Assembly (NCBI GenBank): GCA_027257055.1
Contig: JAPVLO010000019.1
Location: forward strand, 10,621,001 to 10,685,000
From: Cephalopachus bancanus
Lineage: Eukaryota; Chordata; Mammalia; Primates; Tarsiidae
Direction: 5' to 3'
Length of the DNA stretch: 64,000 nucleotides
In this document: positions 36,623 through 48,224 of the stretch, piece by piece
How the letters are laid out: each line of letters starts with the position of its first letter
Numbering within the stretch: position 1 is the stretch's first letter
Program-made: the position numbers and the translations under genes
The notes under the pieces: model-generated
Told to the model about the DNA's origin: nothing
What the model saw: the letters and a program-made list of their open reading frames with translations, nothing else
Database searches by the model: none

Positions 36623-38671
36623 ATTTTTTAAAGAGAAGTTTTAAGTTCAGAAGAAAACTGAGCAGAAGGCACAGAGATTTCTTATAAATCCCTTCCCTAC
36701 CCCACACCCACAGCTTGCCCCACCATTAAAATCCTGAAGCAGAGTGATATATTTGTTATAACAGATAAACATATATTTACATGTCATTATCACCCAAAGT
36801 CCAGCATTTATACCAGGATTTTCACTCCTAATGCTGTACGTTCTACAGGTCTCAGCATGTATGGCATGCATCCACCATTGTGGTGTCATATAGGATAGTT
36901 TCATTCCTCCAAACTCCTCTGGGATCAGCCTATTTAGTTCTCCCTCCACCCTCCACCACCATCACTCATCAACCATAGATTCCTTAACTGTCTTCTAGTT
37001 CCTATTCCCTCTGGAATGTCACAGTTGGAATTGCACAGTATAAAATCTCTTAGACTAGCCTCTTCCACCTAGCAATATGAATCCAAGATTCCATGTCTTT
37101 TCAAACTTGATAGCCCATCTTTCCCTAGCAGTGAACTATATTGTTTGGATGTACCATAGTCTATCTATATGTCCATCTACTGAAAAACATGTTAACCATC
37201 TTCAATTCTTAGTCATGAATAATGCTGCTACAAAAACTTATGTGCAGCTTTATTGTGAAGACCCTGTAATGAATGAAAGTTCCAGCCGCACCACATTCTC
37301 ACCAGTAGTTGGTGCCTTCTGTTTTCTGGACCCTAGTCATTCCAATAGGTATGCAGCGGCGTCTTAACCGTTGTCTTAGTTCTCCGGTGACATATAATGC
37401 GGAGCATGTTTTCATATGCTTATTCTCCATCCCTATATTCTCCTTGGAAAAGTATTTGCTCAGGTTCTCTGTCCATCTTTCAATCAGGCTAGACATCTTC
37501 TGACTGTTGAGTTTCAAGAGTTCTCTTGCATATTTTGGATAAGAATCTTTTGTAAAGATTTGTATTATGCAAATATTTTCTTCCAGTGTGTGGCCTATCT
37601 TTTCATTCCCTTGACAGTGTCTTTCTCAGAGCAGAAGTTTTAATGAAGATCAACTTATTAAATTATTTTTTCATGGATTATGTATTTGGTATTGTGTTTG
37701 GAAAGGCATCACCATAACCAAGGCCACGTAGGCGTTCTTCTATATTATTTCCTGGGAGTTTTGTAGTTTTGCATTTTACATTTATTTCTATAACTGATTT
37801 TGAGTTAATTTTTGGGAAGAGTGTAAGGTCTGTGTCTCCATTTATATTTTTGCAAGCCAGTGTTCAGTTGTTTCAGCACAATTTGTTAAAAAGACTCTTT
37901 GTTCTATTGTATTTTCTTTGCTCCCTCATCAAAGATCAGTTGACTATACTTATGTGGGTTTATTCTGTTCCATTGTTCTGACTAGTCTTTCACCAATACC
38001 ACACTATCTTCATTACTGTAGCTTTATAGTAAGTCTTGAATCCAGTAGTGTCAATTCTCTGATGTCCTTCTTCAACATTGTGTTAACTGCTCTGTGTCTT
38101 TTTTCTCACCTTATATACTTTAGAATCAGTGGAATATTTCTCAAATTAGTTCTTTGATTTTTTTCTTCAGAGTTTTGTACTTTTCTTCACATAACATATA
38201 TATTTTGATAGATTAATGCCTAACTATTTCATTTTTTGGTGGTGCTAATGTAAGTGATATTGTGATTTTAATTTCAAATTTCAGTTTTTATTGCTGGTAT
38301 ATAGAGAAGTGTTTGACTTACGTATATTACTCTTGTATTCTAAAACCTTTGTATAATTGTTTATTGGTTTTCAGAGTTTTTTTGTCAGTTCTAATTTTCT
38401 ACATAGATGATCATATTATCTGCAAACAAACAGCTTTATTTCTTCCTTTCAAATTAGTATCGTTTTTCTGTTCTTTTTTAAAAAAATTATCTTATTCAGA
38501 ACTTTCAGTACAATATTGAAAAGGAGTCCTGAGAAGGAATTTATTTACCTTCTTCCTGACTTTAGTGAGAAAACTTCAAGTTTCTCACTATTAAGTATGA
38601 TGTTAGCTTTACATTTTTTGTAAATGTTCTTGTCAAATTGGGCAAGCTGTCCTCTACTTCTTTACTGAAAG
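36623..38671 (-). mobile_element. L1-E segment 1: 3' UTR and ORF2 C-terminal part of an ancient L1
   Basis: Minus-strand L1 of an old (L1M-type) family. The 3' UTR is at 36623-36960; ORF2 C-terminal sequence follows to 38671. It stops where a younger L1 tail begins. Later segments of the same ancient element resume at 40598, 40879, 48225, 49437, 49901, 50263 and probably 52100, all in the same orientation and order, so one element is spread over 16 kb. Confidence 0.8.
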
Positions 38672-39719
38672 TTAAAAAAAAATTTTTAATTTTAAAGATG
38701 TAAGGTACAATTCAGGTTAGGTATACAAATGTTCATTAGCAGGTACCCTTGTTGATGAGGTGTGCTCCTCCCTCCCCTTGGCAGTTTCACTTAACTGCCA
38801 ATCCCATCCCCCTCCCTCTGCCCCTGGCAATTTCCCTCTACTGCCAATTCCCTTCTTACAGTATAATGATAATTGTTCAAGTTCCACTTACAAGTGAGAA
38901 CATGTGGTAGTCTGTTCTTTGTTTCTGTGATAGATAACAAAGCATGACAAACTTTAAATCCATCCAAGTTACGGCAAAGTCCCTATGTTTTTCCTTCTTA
39001 ATGGATGCATGATATTCCATTGTGTATACGTACCACATTTTTTTAATCCAGTCCAGCTTCGATGGGCAGTATGGTCGGTTCCGTGTTTTTGTTGTTGTGA
39101 ATATAGCTGCAACAAACATGCATGTGCAGGTATCTTTATGGTAGAATGATTTGAGTTTCTCTGGGTATATTCCCAGTAGAGGGATTGCTGGGTCACATGG
39201 AAGGTCAATTTCTAATTCTTTCAGAAATCTCCATACTGTCTTCCAAAGAGGTTGCACTAGTTTGCATTCCCTCCAGTGTAAAAGCGTTCTTTTTTCTCTG
39301 CATCCTTGCCAGTATCTGTTGTTGTTTGTTTTATTAATGATGGCCATTCTTACTGGGGTTAGGTGACTTCTCAATGTGGTTTTGATTTGCATTACTTTGA
39401 TGATTGGTGAGGCTGAGCAGATTTTCATGTGTCTGTTGGCTGCCCATATATCTTCTTTTGAGAAGTGTCTATCCATGTCTTTTGCACATTTTTTAATGGG
39501 TCTGTTTGTTTTTTTCCTTCCTGTGCATTTGAATTCCTCAAAGATCCTGGATGTTAGGCTTTTGTCAGATATACAGTTGGCAAATATTTTTTCCCATTCT
39601 GTGGGCTGTCTCCCTACTCTCTTGATGGTTATTTTTGCTTTGTAGAAGCTTTTCAGTTTGATGAGGTACCATTAATCTATCTCCTCTCTTATGGTATGGG
39701 CACTTGAGGTTTTGATCAG
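38672..39719 (-). mobile_element. L1 3' end, first of two fused pieces
   Basis: Tail and 3' UTR at 38672-38870 ('tgtaaggtacaattcagg'), then the ORF2 C-terminal part to 39719. There the sequence jumps back to a more 3' position in ORF2, so a second L1 piece follows directly. No target duplication is visible at this junction. Confidence 0.85.
38877..39476 (-). pseudogene. L1 ORF2 C-terminal domain, 199 residues uninterrupted
   Basis: The longest clean stretch of ORF2 in the window. It covers the C-terminal region with the [15 protein letters not shown] block, [24 protein letters not shown] and the terminal SLVSGT stop. In intact L1 this cysteine-containing region binds RNA. No catalytic domain is included and no promoter is attached, so it is a fossil even though the frame is open. 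Confidence 0.85.
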
Positions 39720-40597
39720 AAGTTGATTTTTAGATCTTTTAGAAATAGCTACACTGGGTTGGGCTCGGTGGCTCAACCTGTAATCCCAGCAATTTGGGAG
39801 GCGACCCACCCAGGTAATTTGGTGAGATGTTGTGTCTGCAATAAATCCAGAATTATCCAGGCATGGTAGCATGTGCCTGTAGTTACAGCTACTTGGAAGA
39901 CTGAGGTGGAAGGTCTCCAGAGCCCAGCAGGTTGAGGCTGCGGTGGCTGGGAGAGTGACACTACACTCCAGTCTGGGCGGCAAACTGAGACTCCAACTCA
40001 AAAAAACAAAAACAAAAACAAAAAACAAAAAAGGAAATAGCTACACTGATTTCTACTAGTTTACACTCCCACCAACAGTGTAGAAGCATTCCCTTTTCTC
40101 CACATCCTCAATAGCATCTGTTGTTTTTTGAGTTATTGATGATTGCCATCCTGATTAGAGTTAGGTAGTATCACAGTGTGGCTTTGATTTGCATTTATTT
40201 GATGATTAGTTAGGCTGAGCATGTTTTTCTGCATCTGTTGACTGCTTGTATGTCTTTTTTTGAGAAGTGTCTTTTCATATCTTTAGCCCACTTTTTAAAA
40301 TAGGACTGTTTGTTTTTTTCCTTTCAACATACTTGAACACCTTGTAGATCCTGGATGTTAGGCCTTTGTCAGATATATAGTTGGCAAATATTTTTTCCCA
40401 TTCTATGGACTATCACCTCACTCTCTGATGGTTTCTTTCACTTTGCAGAAACTTTTCAGTTTGATGAGGTTCCACTTGTCAATCTTATCTCTTATCACAA
40501 GGGGTATTGGGATTTTGATCAGGAATTAGTTGCCTATTCCAATTTCTGTAAGGGTATCTCCTGCGTTTTCTAAGATTCTTATAGTTTGAGGTTTTTA
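39720..40597 (-). mobile_element. L1 ORF2 fragment, second of two fused pieces
   Basis: Covers the same ORF2 region as 39240-39719, but the two differ at roughly one position in five by eye, so this is a separate insertion or subfamily and not a recent tandem copy. It lacks a tail and 3' UTR, which points to a deletion that fused two L1 copies. It is split by a plus-strand Alu at 39757-40033. Confidence 0.78.
39757..40033 (+). mobile_element. Dimeric Alu SINE, sense orientation
   Basis: Starts 'ggttgggctcggtggctcaa' and ends in an (AAAAAC)n-type tail. GAAATAGCTACACTG flanks it exactly at 39742-39756 and 40034-40048. Left arm shows the one-base shortening typical here; the segment after 'gggaggc' lacks about 40 bp. 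Confidence 0.94.
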
Positions 40598-40650
40598 TAG
40601 TATTTCTTCATTGTGTTTTAAAGATCCATGGAATTTGTGGTAATTTTCCC
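40598..40650 (-). mobile_element. L1-E segment 2
   Basis: Short stretch ('ttcattgtgttttaaagatc') of ancient L1 ORF2 that does not directly continue segment 1: several hundred bases of the reverse transcriptase region are missing between 38671 and 40598. Confidence 0.6.
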
Positions 40651-40878
40651 TTTTTTTTTTTTTTTTTTTTTTTTTTTGAGTTGGAGTCTCACTCTGTTGC
40701 CCAGACTGGCATGTGCTACCATTACAGGCATGTGCTACCATGCCCGGCTGATTTTTTGATTTATTGTAGAGATGAGGTCTCACCGCCCAGGAGGGTCTCG
40801 AACCCGTGGGCTCAGGCAATCCACTCACCTCAGCCTCCCAAAGGCACGGGATTACAGGCTGAGCCACCGAGCCCGGCT
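40651..40878 (-). mobile_element. Alu with internal deletion in the right arm
   Basis: T tail of 26 or more bases, then 'gagttggagtctcactctg' to 'gcccagactgg'; it then jumps to 'catgtgctaccattacagg', skipping about 90 bp of the right arm, with a short repeat of CATGTGCTACCAT at the junction. The left arm is complete. Confidence 0.9.
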
Positions 40879-41015
40879 CCTTTTTTATTTTTGATATTAG
40901 TAATGTGTGTCTTCTCTGTTTTGTTCTTAGTCTAACTACAATATTATTGAACTTTTCAAAATAGTATGCTTTGATTTTTTAAAATTTTTAATCTATTGAT
41001 TTTTTGTTTTTAATT
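40879..41015 (-). mobile_element. L1-E segment 3
   Basis: Ancient L1 ORF2 sequence ('gatattagtaatgtgtgtc', 'atctattgattttttg'). It ends with TGTTTTTAATT (41005-41015), repeated at 48225-48235 where the same element resumes. Confidence 0.75.
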
Positions 41016-41242
41016 ATTTTTCTTATTTATTTATTTATTTAACTTTTTTAATTTTAAAATTGTGGTGTAGAGTTAAGGGTTAGGTATACAAATATGCATC
41101 GTTCAGGCAACCTTATTGATAAGGGGTGTTCCCCGTCCCCAGACAGATATTGACTACCATTAATCCTATCTCCCTTTCCCTCCCTCCACATCATAGTTTC
41201 CCACCACTGTCAATCCTTTTCTTATAGTATTATGATAGATGT

Positions 41243-44200
41243 TCAAGGTCCACTTATGAGTGTGAACATGTGATACTCAGATCTTTGTTTCTGTGAGAGA
41301 TCACTCAGTATTATAAACTCTAGTTCCATCCAGATTACTGCAAAATTCATGATTTTGTTCTTTTTTATGGCTGCATAGTATGCCATCGTGTATATGTACT
41401 ACATTTTTTAAATTCAGTTCACTTTTGATGGATAGTATGGCTGGTTCCACGTTCTTGCTATTGTGAACATTGCTGCAATAAACACACATATGCAGGTATC
41501 TTTTTTATAGAGTGATTTGAGTTCTTCAGGGTATATTCCCAGTAGGGGGATTGCGGGGTCATATGGGAGGTCAATATTTAGAGCTTTTAGGAATCGCCAC
41601 ACTGCTTTCCACAAAGGTTGCACTAGTTTACACTCCCACCAACAGTGTATAAGTGTTCCCTTTTCACCACATCCTCTCTATCATCTTTTATTTTTTGAGT
41701 TGTTGATAATGGCCATTCTGACTGGAGTTAGGTGGTATCTCAGTGTAGTTTTAATTTGCATCTGCTTGATGATTAGTGAGGTTTAACATTTCTTCATGTG
41801 TCTGCTGGCTGCTCGTATGTCTTCTTTTGAGAAGTGTCTGTTCATATCTTTTGCCCACTTTATAATGGGGTTGCTTGTTTTTTTCTTTTGGTGTGTTTGA
41901 GTTCCTTGTAGATACAAGATGTTGGGCTTTTGTCACACATGGAATTGGCAAATACTTTTTCCAAGTCTGTGGGCTGTCTTCCTGCTCTCTTGATGGTTTC
42001 TTTGGCTTTGCAAAAGCTTGTCAGTTTAATGAGGTCCCACTTGTCTATCTTATCTCTTATGACCCGTGTGTTTCCGGTTTTGCTCAGGAGTAGGATACCA
42101 GTTCCAATTTCCATAAGGATGTGTCCTGCATTTTCTAAGGTTCTTATAGTTTGATGTTTTACATTTAGGTCTCTGATTCATTTAGAGTTAATTTTTATGG
42201 ATGGGGATAGATAGGGATCTTGTTTGAATCTTCTGCATGTGGTCAGCCAGTTTTCCCAGGACCATTTACTGAATAGGTTCTCCTCTCTCCAGTGGTAGGT
42301 GGTGGAGGCTTTGTCGAAGATGAGTTGGTTGAGAAATTGAGGTTTTGCTTCTGGAATCTCAATTCTATTCCATTGGTCTATATGACTGTTCCTGTACCAA
42401 TATCAAGCTATTTTGATTATTGTAGCTTTATAGTAGAGTTTGAAGTCTGGTATAGTGATACCTCTGCTTTGTTTTTTGTTATGTTTTTTTTTTTTGCTGA
42501 GGATTGTTCTGGCTATTCTTGGTTATTTGTGTTTCCATATAAATTCCTGTATTGTTTTTCTAGCTCTGAGAAGAATGTTGCTGGTAATTTGATGGGTATT
42601 GCATTAAATGTGTAAATTGCTTTAGGTAAGATGGATATCTTCACGATGTTGATTCTTCCAGTCTATTAGCATGGGATGTTTTTTCACTTGTTTGTGTCAT
42701 CTTTGATTTTTTTGAGCAGTGTTTTGTAGTTTTCATTGTAAAGGTCTTTCACGTCTCTGGTTAGGAAGATACCAAGGTATTTCATTTTTTGTGGCTATTG
42801 TGAATGAGATTGTGCTTTTTATTTGAGTTTCTGTTTATTATTGGTGTAAAGATAGTCGATTGTCTTTTGCACATTTATTTTATACCCTGAGACTTTGCCA
42901 AAGTTCTTTATCAGTGCAAGGAGGCTTTTGACAGATTCTCTTGGGTTTTCAAGGCACACAATCATGTCATCTGCAAAGAGAGATAACTTGAGTTCCTCTT
43001 TTCCTATTTGGATACCCCGATTGCCTTTTCTTTTCTGTTTGCTCCAGTCAGGACTGCCAATACTATATTGAACAGGAGGAGAGAGAGTGGGGATCCTTGT
43101 CTTGTTCCAATTTTCAGGGGAAATGATTCCAATTTTTATCTCTTTAGGAGTATGCTAGCTATGGGTTTCTCGTAAATGGCTTTTACTATTTTGAGGTATG
43201 TTTCTTGTATGCCTAAATGTTCAAGGGTTTTTTCAAGAAGGGGTGCTGGATTTTATCAAAAGCTTTTTCTGCATCCAATGATATAATCATGTGGTTTTTG
43301 TTCTGATGTCTGTTGATGTATTTAATTAAATTTATTGTCTTGCAAATGTTGAACCAGCCTTGCGTCACAGGGATGAAGCCTATTTGGTCATGATGGATGA
43401 TTTATGAGTGGTGTTGTTGAATCCAGTTTGCTAGGATCTCGTTGAGAATTTTGGCATCTATGTTCATCAAAGATATTGACCTGTAGTTCTCTTTCTTTGT
43501 TGGGTCTTTACCTGGCTTGGGTATCAATGTGATGTTAGCTTCATAAAATGATTTGGGGAGGGTTCCATCTTTCTCAATCACCTGGAATACTTTCAGTAGA
43601 ATTGGTATCACCTCCTCCTTAAATGTCTTATAGAATTCTGCTGGAAAGCCATCTGGTCCAGGGCTTTTTTTATAGGTAGTTTTCTTATTACATAGTCAAT
43701 TTCCTTGATTGTTATTGGTCTATTTAGGGTCTCGATTTCTTCTTGTTTCAACCTAGGCAGGATGTGTGATGTCAGAAAGTCTTCCATTTCCTTAAGATTT
43801 TCAAGTTTGTTTCCATATAAGTGCACACAGTAGTCTCTAATGATCTTTTGTATTTCTTCAGAATCAGATGTAACTTCATCTTTTGTGTTTCTGATTATAT
43901 TTATTTGGGCATTTTCTCTTTTTTTCTTGGTCAGTCTAACTAGGGGAACCATTCATCTTGTTTATCCTTTCGAAGAACCAGCTTTTTGTTTCATTGATTT
44001 TTTTTTTTATATTATCTTTTTGTCTTCTATGTCCTGGATTTGCCTTTTATTTTGGTGATCTGGATTCTTCTGCTGAAGTTAGGGTTTTGGTGGTTTTACT
44101 TTTCCACCTTCCTAAGGTGACTTGTTAGGTTGTCAATTTGTGATCCTTCCATTTCCTTTATGGGCGTTTGTAGAGATATGAATTCCCCTCTTACTACAGC

Positions 44201-45030
44201 TTTCATGACATCCCACAGACTTTGGTAAGATGTTTCTTCATTTTCATTTGTTTCCAGGTATCTTTTAATCTCTGTTTTGATTTCTTAGCATCATGCTATT
44301 TAGTGTCCATGCCTTTTTGGGTTTGGGGGGAGCCTTGTTGGTGTTGATATTTATTTTTATTCCACTGTGGTCCAAGAAGATGCATGACAAAATTTTGATC
44401 TTTTGAAATTTGTTTATACTTGATTTATGGCCAAGAATGTGGTCGACCTTAAAGTACATTCCATGCAGTGATGAGTAGAATGTATATTCTGTGGTCGTTG
44501 GGTGGAGTGTTCTGTAGGTATCAATTAAGTCCATTTGGTCAAAAGTCACATTGAGGTTCTGGATCTCGTTCCTGATTTTTTGTCCTGATTTTCTGTCTAG
44601 GGTTGTGAGTGGGGTATTAAAGTCCTCAGCTATGATAGTGTTAGAGTCAATATCTTTTTTGAGTTTTCCTAGAAGCTACTTTATGAATATTGGCGCTCCT
44701 ATGTTGGGTGCATAAATGTTTAGGATAGATATTTCTTGTTGATGAAGTGAACCTTTTATCATTATGTAGTGGCCTTCTGTATCTTTTTAAAATTTTTGAT
44801 AGCTTAAATGATATTTTGGCTGGAATTAGGTTTGTGACTTCTCCTTTCTTTTGTGTTCCATTTGCCTGAAAATTTGTTTCCCATCCTCTTACTTTGAGTC
44901 TGTGCGTGTCCTTTGTAGTGAGATGGGTCTCTTGAAGGCAATATATTGTTGCCTGGTGATATTTTATCCATTTTGCCATTCTGTGTCTTTTCAGTGGTTC
45001 ATTTAGTCCATTCACACTCAGGTTAATTAT
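41243..45030 (-). pseudogene. L1-F ORF2 (endonuclease-reverse transcriptase), broken
   Basis: Right to left: endonuclease N-terminal half at 44647-45015 (ETHL with the catalytic glutamate, then frameshifted after KIS); more endonuclease at 44265-44549 (GIKININ region); linker at 43608-43952; reverse transcriptase fingers at 43402-43611 ([20 protein letters not shown]); F-A-D-D catalytic motif codons at 42966-42977; and C-terminal fragments to 41414-41623 ([15 protein letters not shown]). Several frameshifts and stops separate them. Confidence 0.88.
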
Positions 45031-45134
45031 TGAAATGGAAAGTTGATCCCTATCATAAGGTTCTTATAGAGTTGTTGTTGTTGTTCCGTTGTTTATTGTC
45101 TTTCTTTTGGTTTTGGGGTTGGTTTGTGTGTGTT

Positions 45135-46087
45135 TTACTCTTTTTCCTGTACTCTTGTGATGTACGTTGTTGTTCTTTTTTCCTTTTCTTCTGTGTTTAG
45201 TGCTTTCTTAAGTGTTTCTTGTTGAGGTGGTCTGGTGGCAGTGTAAGTTCTTAGGGATTGGATAGCTGGGAAAGATTAATTCTCCCTCACTGATGAAGCC
45301 TAGCTTGGCTGGGGAGGTAATTCTTGGTTGAAATTATTTATCTTTTTGAACTTTGAAGATAGGGCTCCAAGCTCTCTTAGGCTGCAGGTTTCTGTAGATA
45401 AATCTGCTGCTATTCTAATTGATCTTCCATGGTAGGTGATCTGGTCTTTTCTCTTGCTGCCTTTAGGATTTTTTCTTTTATACCTACTTTGTTTAGGTGA
45501 ATTATTATGTGTCTGGGAGTTGGTCTTCTCATTTGTTGTCTTGCATGGGTTCTTTGAATCTCTTGTGTTTGAATTTTCACATCAGTGATGAGATGAGGGA
45601 AGTTTTCTTCAATAACCTCACGAAATGTTTGTTCCAGGGTGACCTCTGTCTCTCTTTCTGTTTCAGGAAGTCCAATTACTCTTAGGTTCAATCTCTTGAA
45701 GTAATCGCTCATCTCTTGAAGGTTTTGTTCTGTCTTTTTAAGCTTCTTTTCTATGTTTTTGACAGTTTTGGTTAGTTCTATATTTTGGTCCTCAAGCTGT
45801 AAGATTCTTACTTCTGCTCGGTTAATTCTGCTTTCCATGCTTATCAGTTTATTATTTATTTCATTCACAGTATTCTTTACTACTGTTATCTCAGTTATCA
45901 ACTCCTTCCTAGTTTCTTCTTGTCTCTCCTTAATTCTTTTTAATCTCTTCATTAATGTCTTGATATCTAGATTTGTAGTTTGAAACCAGTCATTCTTCAT
46001 TGTTCGCATTCTGAAGTCACTTTTCTCAGTGTCTGCCCTCCCAAGGGTCTGGGAGAGACCCATAATCCTCTTTTGGTTTTTCTTCAT
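45135..46087 (-). pseudogene. L1-F ORF1, open for 225 codons then frameshifted
   Basis: The longest continuous reading frame in the window (46087 down to 45410). Residues 1-45 are the N-terminal region, about 46-125 a coiled coil (ITEITVVKNTVNEINNKL, ISMESRI, QLEDQNIELTKT), about 128-215 the RRM (LNLRVIGLPETE, RRPTPRHIIIHLNKVGIKEK). After KTRSPTMEDQLE a one-base shift brings a premature stop; the C-terminal domain is still present in another frame to about 45135. A full ORF1p is about 315 residues, so the C-terminal quarter, needed for RNA binding, would be missing. Confidence 0.9.
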
Positions 46088-48224
46088 TTGTGAAGATTTC
46101 TCTCTCTCCCCCTTTCCTCCCCTTCTTTAATTCTGTTTTTCAGAGAAGGTAGTGTTGCTTTTACTTCTTTTGTTCAGTCTCCTGCTTTTCCTTATGAGGG
46201 TCCTCTGGCTTTGCTCACTTTTGAGTCTGGATTGTGGTTTGGGGGCTCTACTTTTTGTAGTTTTGAGGTTTAATTCAGGGGGGAGCTGTGATTCAGAATC
46301 TATCTGCAGATCCCAGTATCCACCAGCAGGTGTATGGGCATACTGGAACCCTTTTCCCACTGCCATACAATCTGTCCATGCAGCAGGGTTTTGGTTTACT
46401 CCCTGGAACAAAAGGAGGTATAAAAAAGGAAAATGCTGGAAGAAGGGGTGGTCAAGAGGAAGTTAGAGAGAGAGAAGAGTGAGAGGGAAAGCAGACATAC
46501 ATACCAACTAACAACTGAAAAAGAGACACAAGGCCAGAAAAGAGTGAAAACAAATATACAAACAAGATTCCCTAAAGCATACCAGTAATCACACAAAGAC
46601 AGTCCAATAAAATCATGCCTTTTGTTACATTCTCCCCCAATACAAACAGGTAGTCTAAATCAAAAAGCAAACAAAAGTGAGCAAAACAAACAGTCAAAAC
46701 AATAAAATCAAAAATCAAAATAAGAAACCAGACTAGGTCTGCAATTTTCCTGACTGTCTAAAGTCTCTTCAGCTCTGATCTCTAGCCTCTCCCATTTGCT
46801 TTCTTTGCAGGCAGATAGATTTACTCCAAACTTGGATTGGTTTCCTTGACTTGCTGCCTGAGAGGTCTGCCAAAAGGCTGAGTTGCCTGAATCTGATTCA
46901 GCACAGGGGAGGGCCTTTTGTCTCCTGTTTAGTGATGGTACCTTAGAAACCAAGGTGAGCTGGACTCGGTGGCTCAGCCTGTAATCCTGTGGTTTGGGAG
47001 GCTGAGATGAGTGGATTGCCTGAGCCCGCAGGTTCAAGACCCACCTGGGCAACTTGGAGAGACCTCATCTCTACACTAAATCAAAAAATTAGCTGGGCAT
47101 GGTAGTGGGCGCCTGTAGTTCCAACTACTTGGAAGGCTGAGGTGGAAGGATTGCCGGAGCCCAGCAAGTCTAGGCTGTGGTGACTGGGAGTGGCCACTGT
47201 ACTCCAGTCTTGGTGACAGAGTGAGACTCCAACTCAAAAAAAAAAAAAACAAAAAAACAAAACTAAGGTGGAGGTTGCTTGTAAATGGGCAGGGCAATGT
47301 AAATCTCTGCCTGGAAGATGGCTGAGGTGGGCAGCTCTTCTTTTGCAGATCCTTTCTCTCCACCCGTCCTTTCTCTCCACTCAACTGGCCTGTAGGCGAT
47401 CCACTATGATGGGCTGTGGTGGTGTGTCTCCAGTGTCAGGCACTGGGGATCAGTGACATAGCTGGCTACTGGATCTAGTGTGCCTCCATGGCCTGGGGTG
47501 GAGGAAGGAGCTGGGAATTCCCTCTTCTGGAGCTAAGAGCTGAGAGCAGCTGATCAGTACTTCCTTAAGATATACTGTTCCCTTACACAACCATGTGGTC
47601 CCATGCTGGGTGCCTCAGCCAGAGCAGGGACCGAAGCTCCAAAGGGTGGGTAGTGAGCAGTGACTGTGGCTTTGGCGCTGCACAGGGCACTTCAGCCAGG
47701 AATGGAGCTAGTATCCCTGAGGGGCAGGCACCTGGAACCTCCCTGGGTGATGGCAGTTTGAAATAGGACTGGGCGGGGGCCCAGAACCCAGGACAGGGAG
47801 CTAGAGCTCTGAGGAAAGAGCTCTGGACTGCTGGGCTGGGTGCCCAGTCAGGGAGGGAGCTGGCAGCCACTGAGTGCTGAGTGGATCAGTGTAGCTGGTG
47901 AGGGAACCCAGATCTCCAGCAGGCAGTATCCAAAGGCCTCCACAGGTGGCAGCTAGCGGCTTGGGGCCGGGTGAGAAGTTGTAGCTGGGGAGGGAGCTGG
48001 GATCTTCACAAGGCCAGGGCCTGGGGCAGCCTATGGTGGAGCAGCAGCATCGGAAGGGCCCCAATAGCTGGCCTTGCATGGGACCGAGGGTCTCCAGGCC
48101 TTGGACCAGTGTGGCTGGTGGTGGGCAGCGAGGTACGGGAAGGAAAGTAAGAATCTTTTTGGGAACTCACTTTCAGAGAATTTCACTGTCCCACCTATGC
48201 CGTTGCCATCTTACCGGAACTCTC
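46088..48224 (-). promoter_or_regulatory. L1-F 5' UTR / internal promoter
   Basis: About 1.8 kb after removing the Alu. G+C-rich from 47270 to 48130. A YY1-type TAAGATGGCA is at 48204-48213 (minus), near the 5' end. The block 'agctggggagggagctggga' recurs in variant form near 47845, 47895 and 47985, suggesting diverged tandem units within the promoter. Shares blocks with the L1-D 5' UTR. Confidence 0.72.
46958..47259 (+). mobile_element. Dimeric Alu SINE in the L1-F 5' UTR
   Basis: Starts 'gactcggtggctcagcctg' and ends in an A-rich tail with AAAAAAAC units. AAACCAAGGTG (46947-46957) and AAACTAAGGTG (47260-47270) are an 11-bp duplication with one mismatch. It is antisense to the L1 and would split its promoter. 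Confidence 0.93.

Larger units (their letters stand above)
41016..48224 (-). mobile_element. L1-F: full-length LINE-1 nested in ancient L1-E
   Basis: Complete minus-strand L1: an A-rich tail seen as (TTTA)n at 41018-41041, 3' UTR, ORF2, ORF1, and a long 5' UTR carrying an Alu (46958-47259). TGTTTTTAATT flanks it at 41005-41015 and 48225-48235. The sense strand starts GAGAGTTCCGGTAAGATGGC, in register with L1-D. Both ORFs are broken. Without the Alu it is about 6.9 kb, longer than L1-D because of its 5' UTR. Confidence 0.92.

Noticed and set aside
39240..40590. Considered as a recent tandem duplication of L1 sequence
   Set aside because: The two halves differ at about one position in five, too much for a recent copy; two fused L1 insertions fit better.
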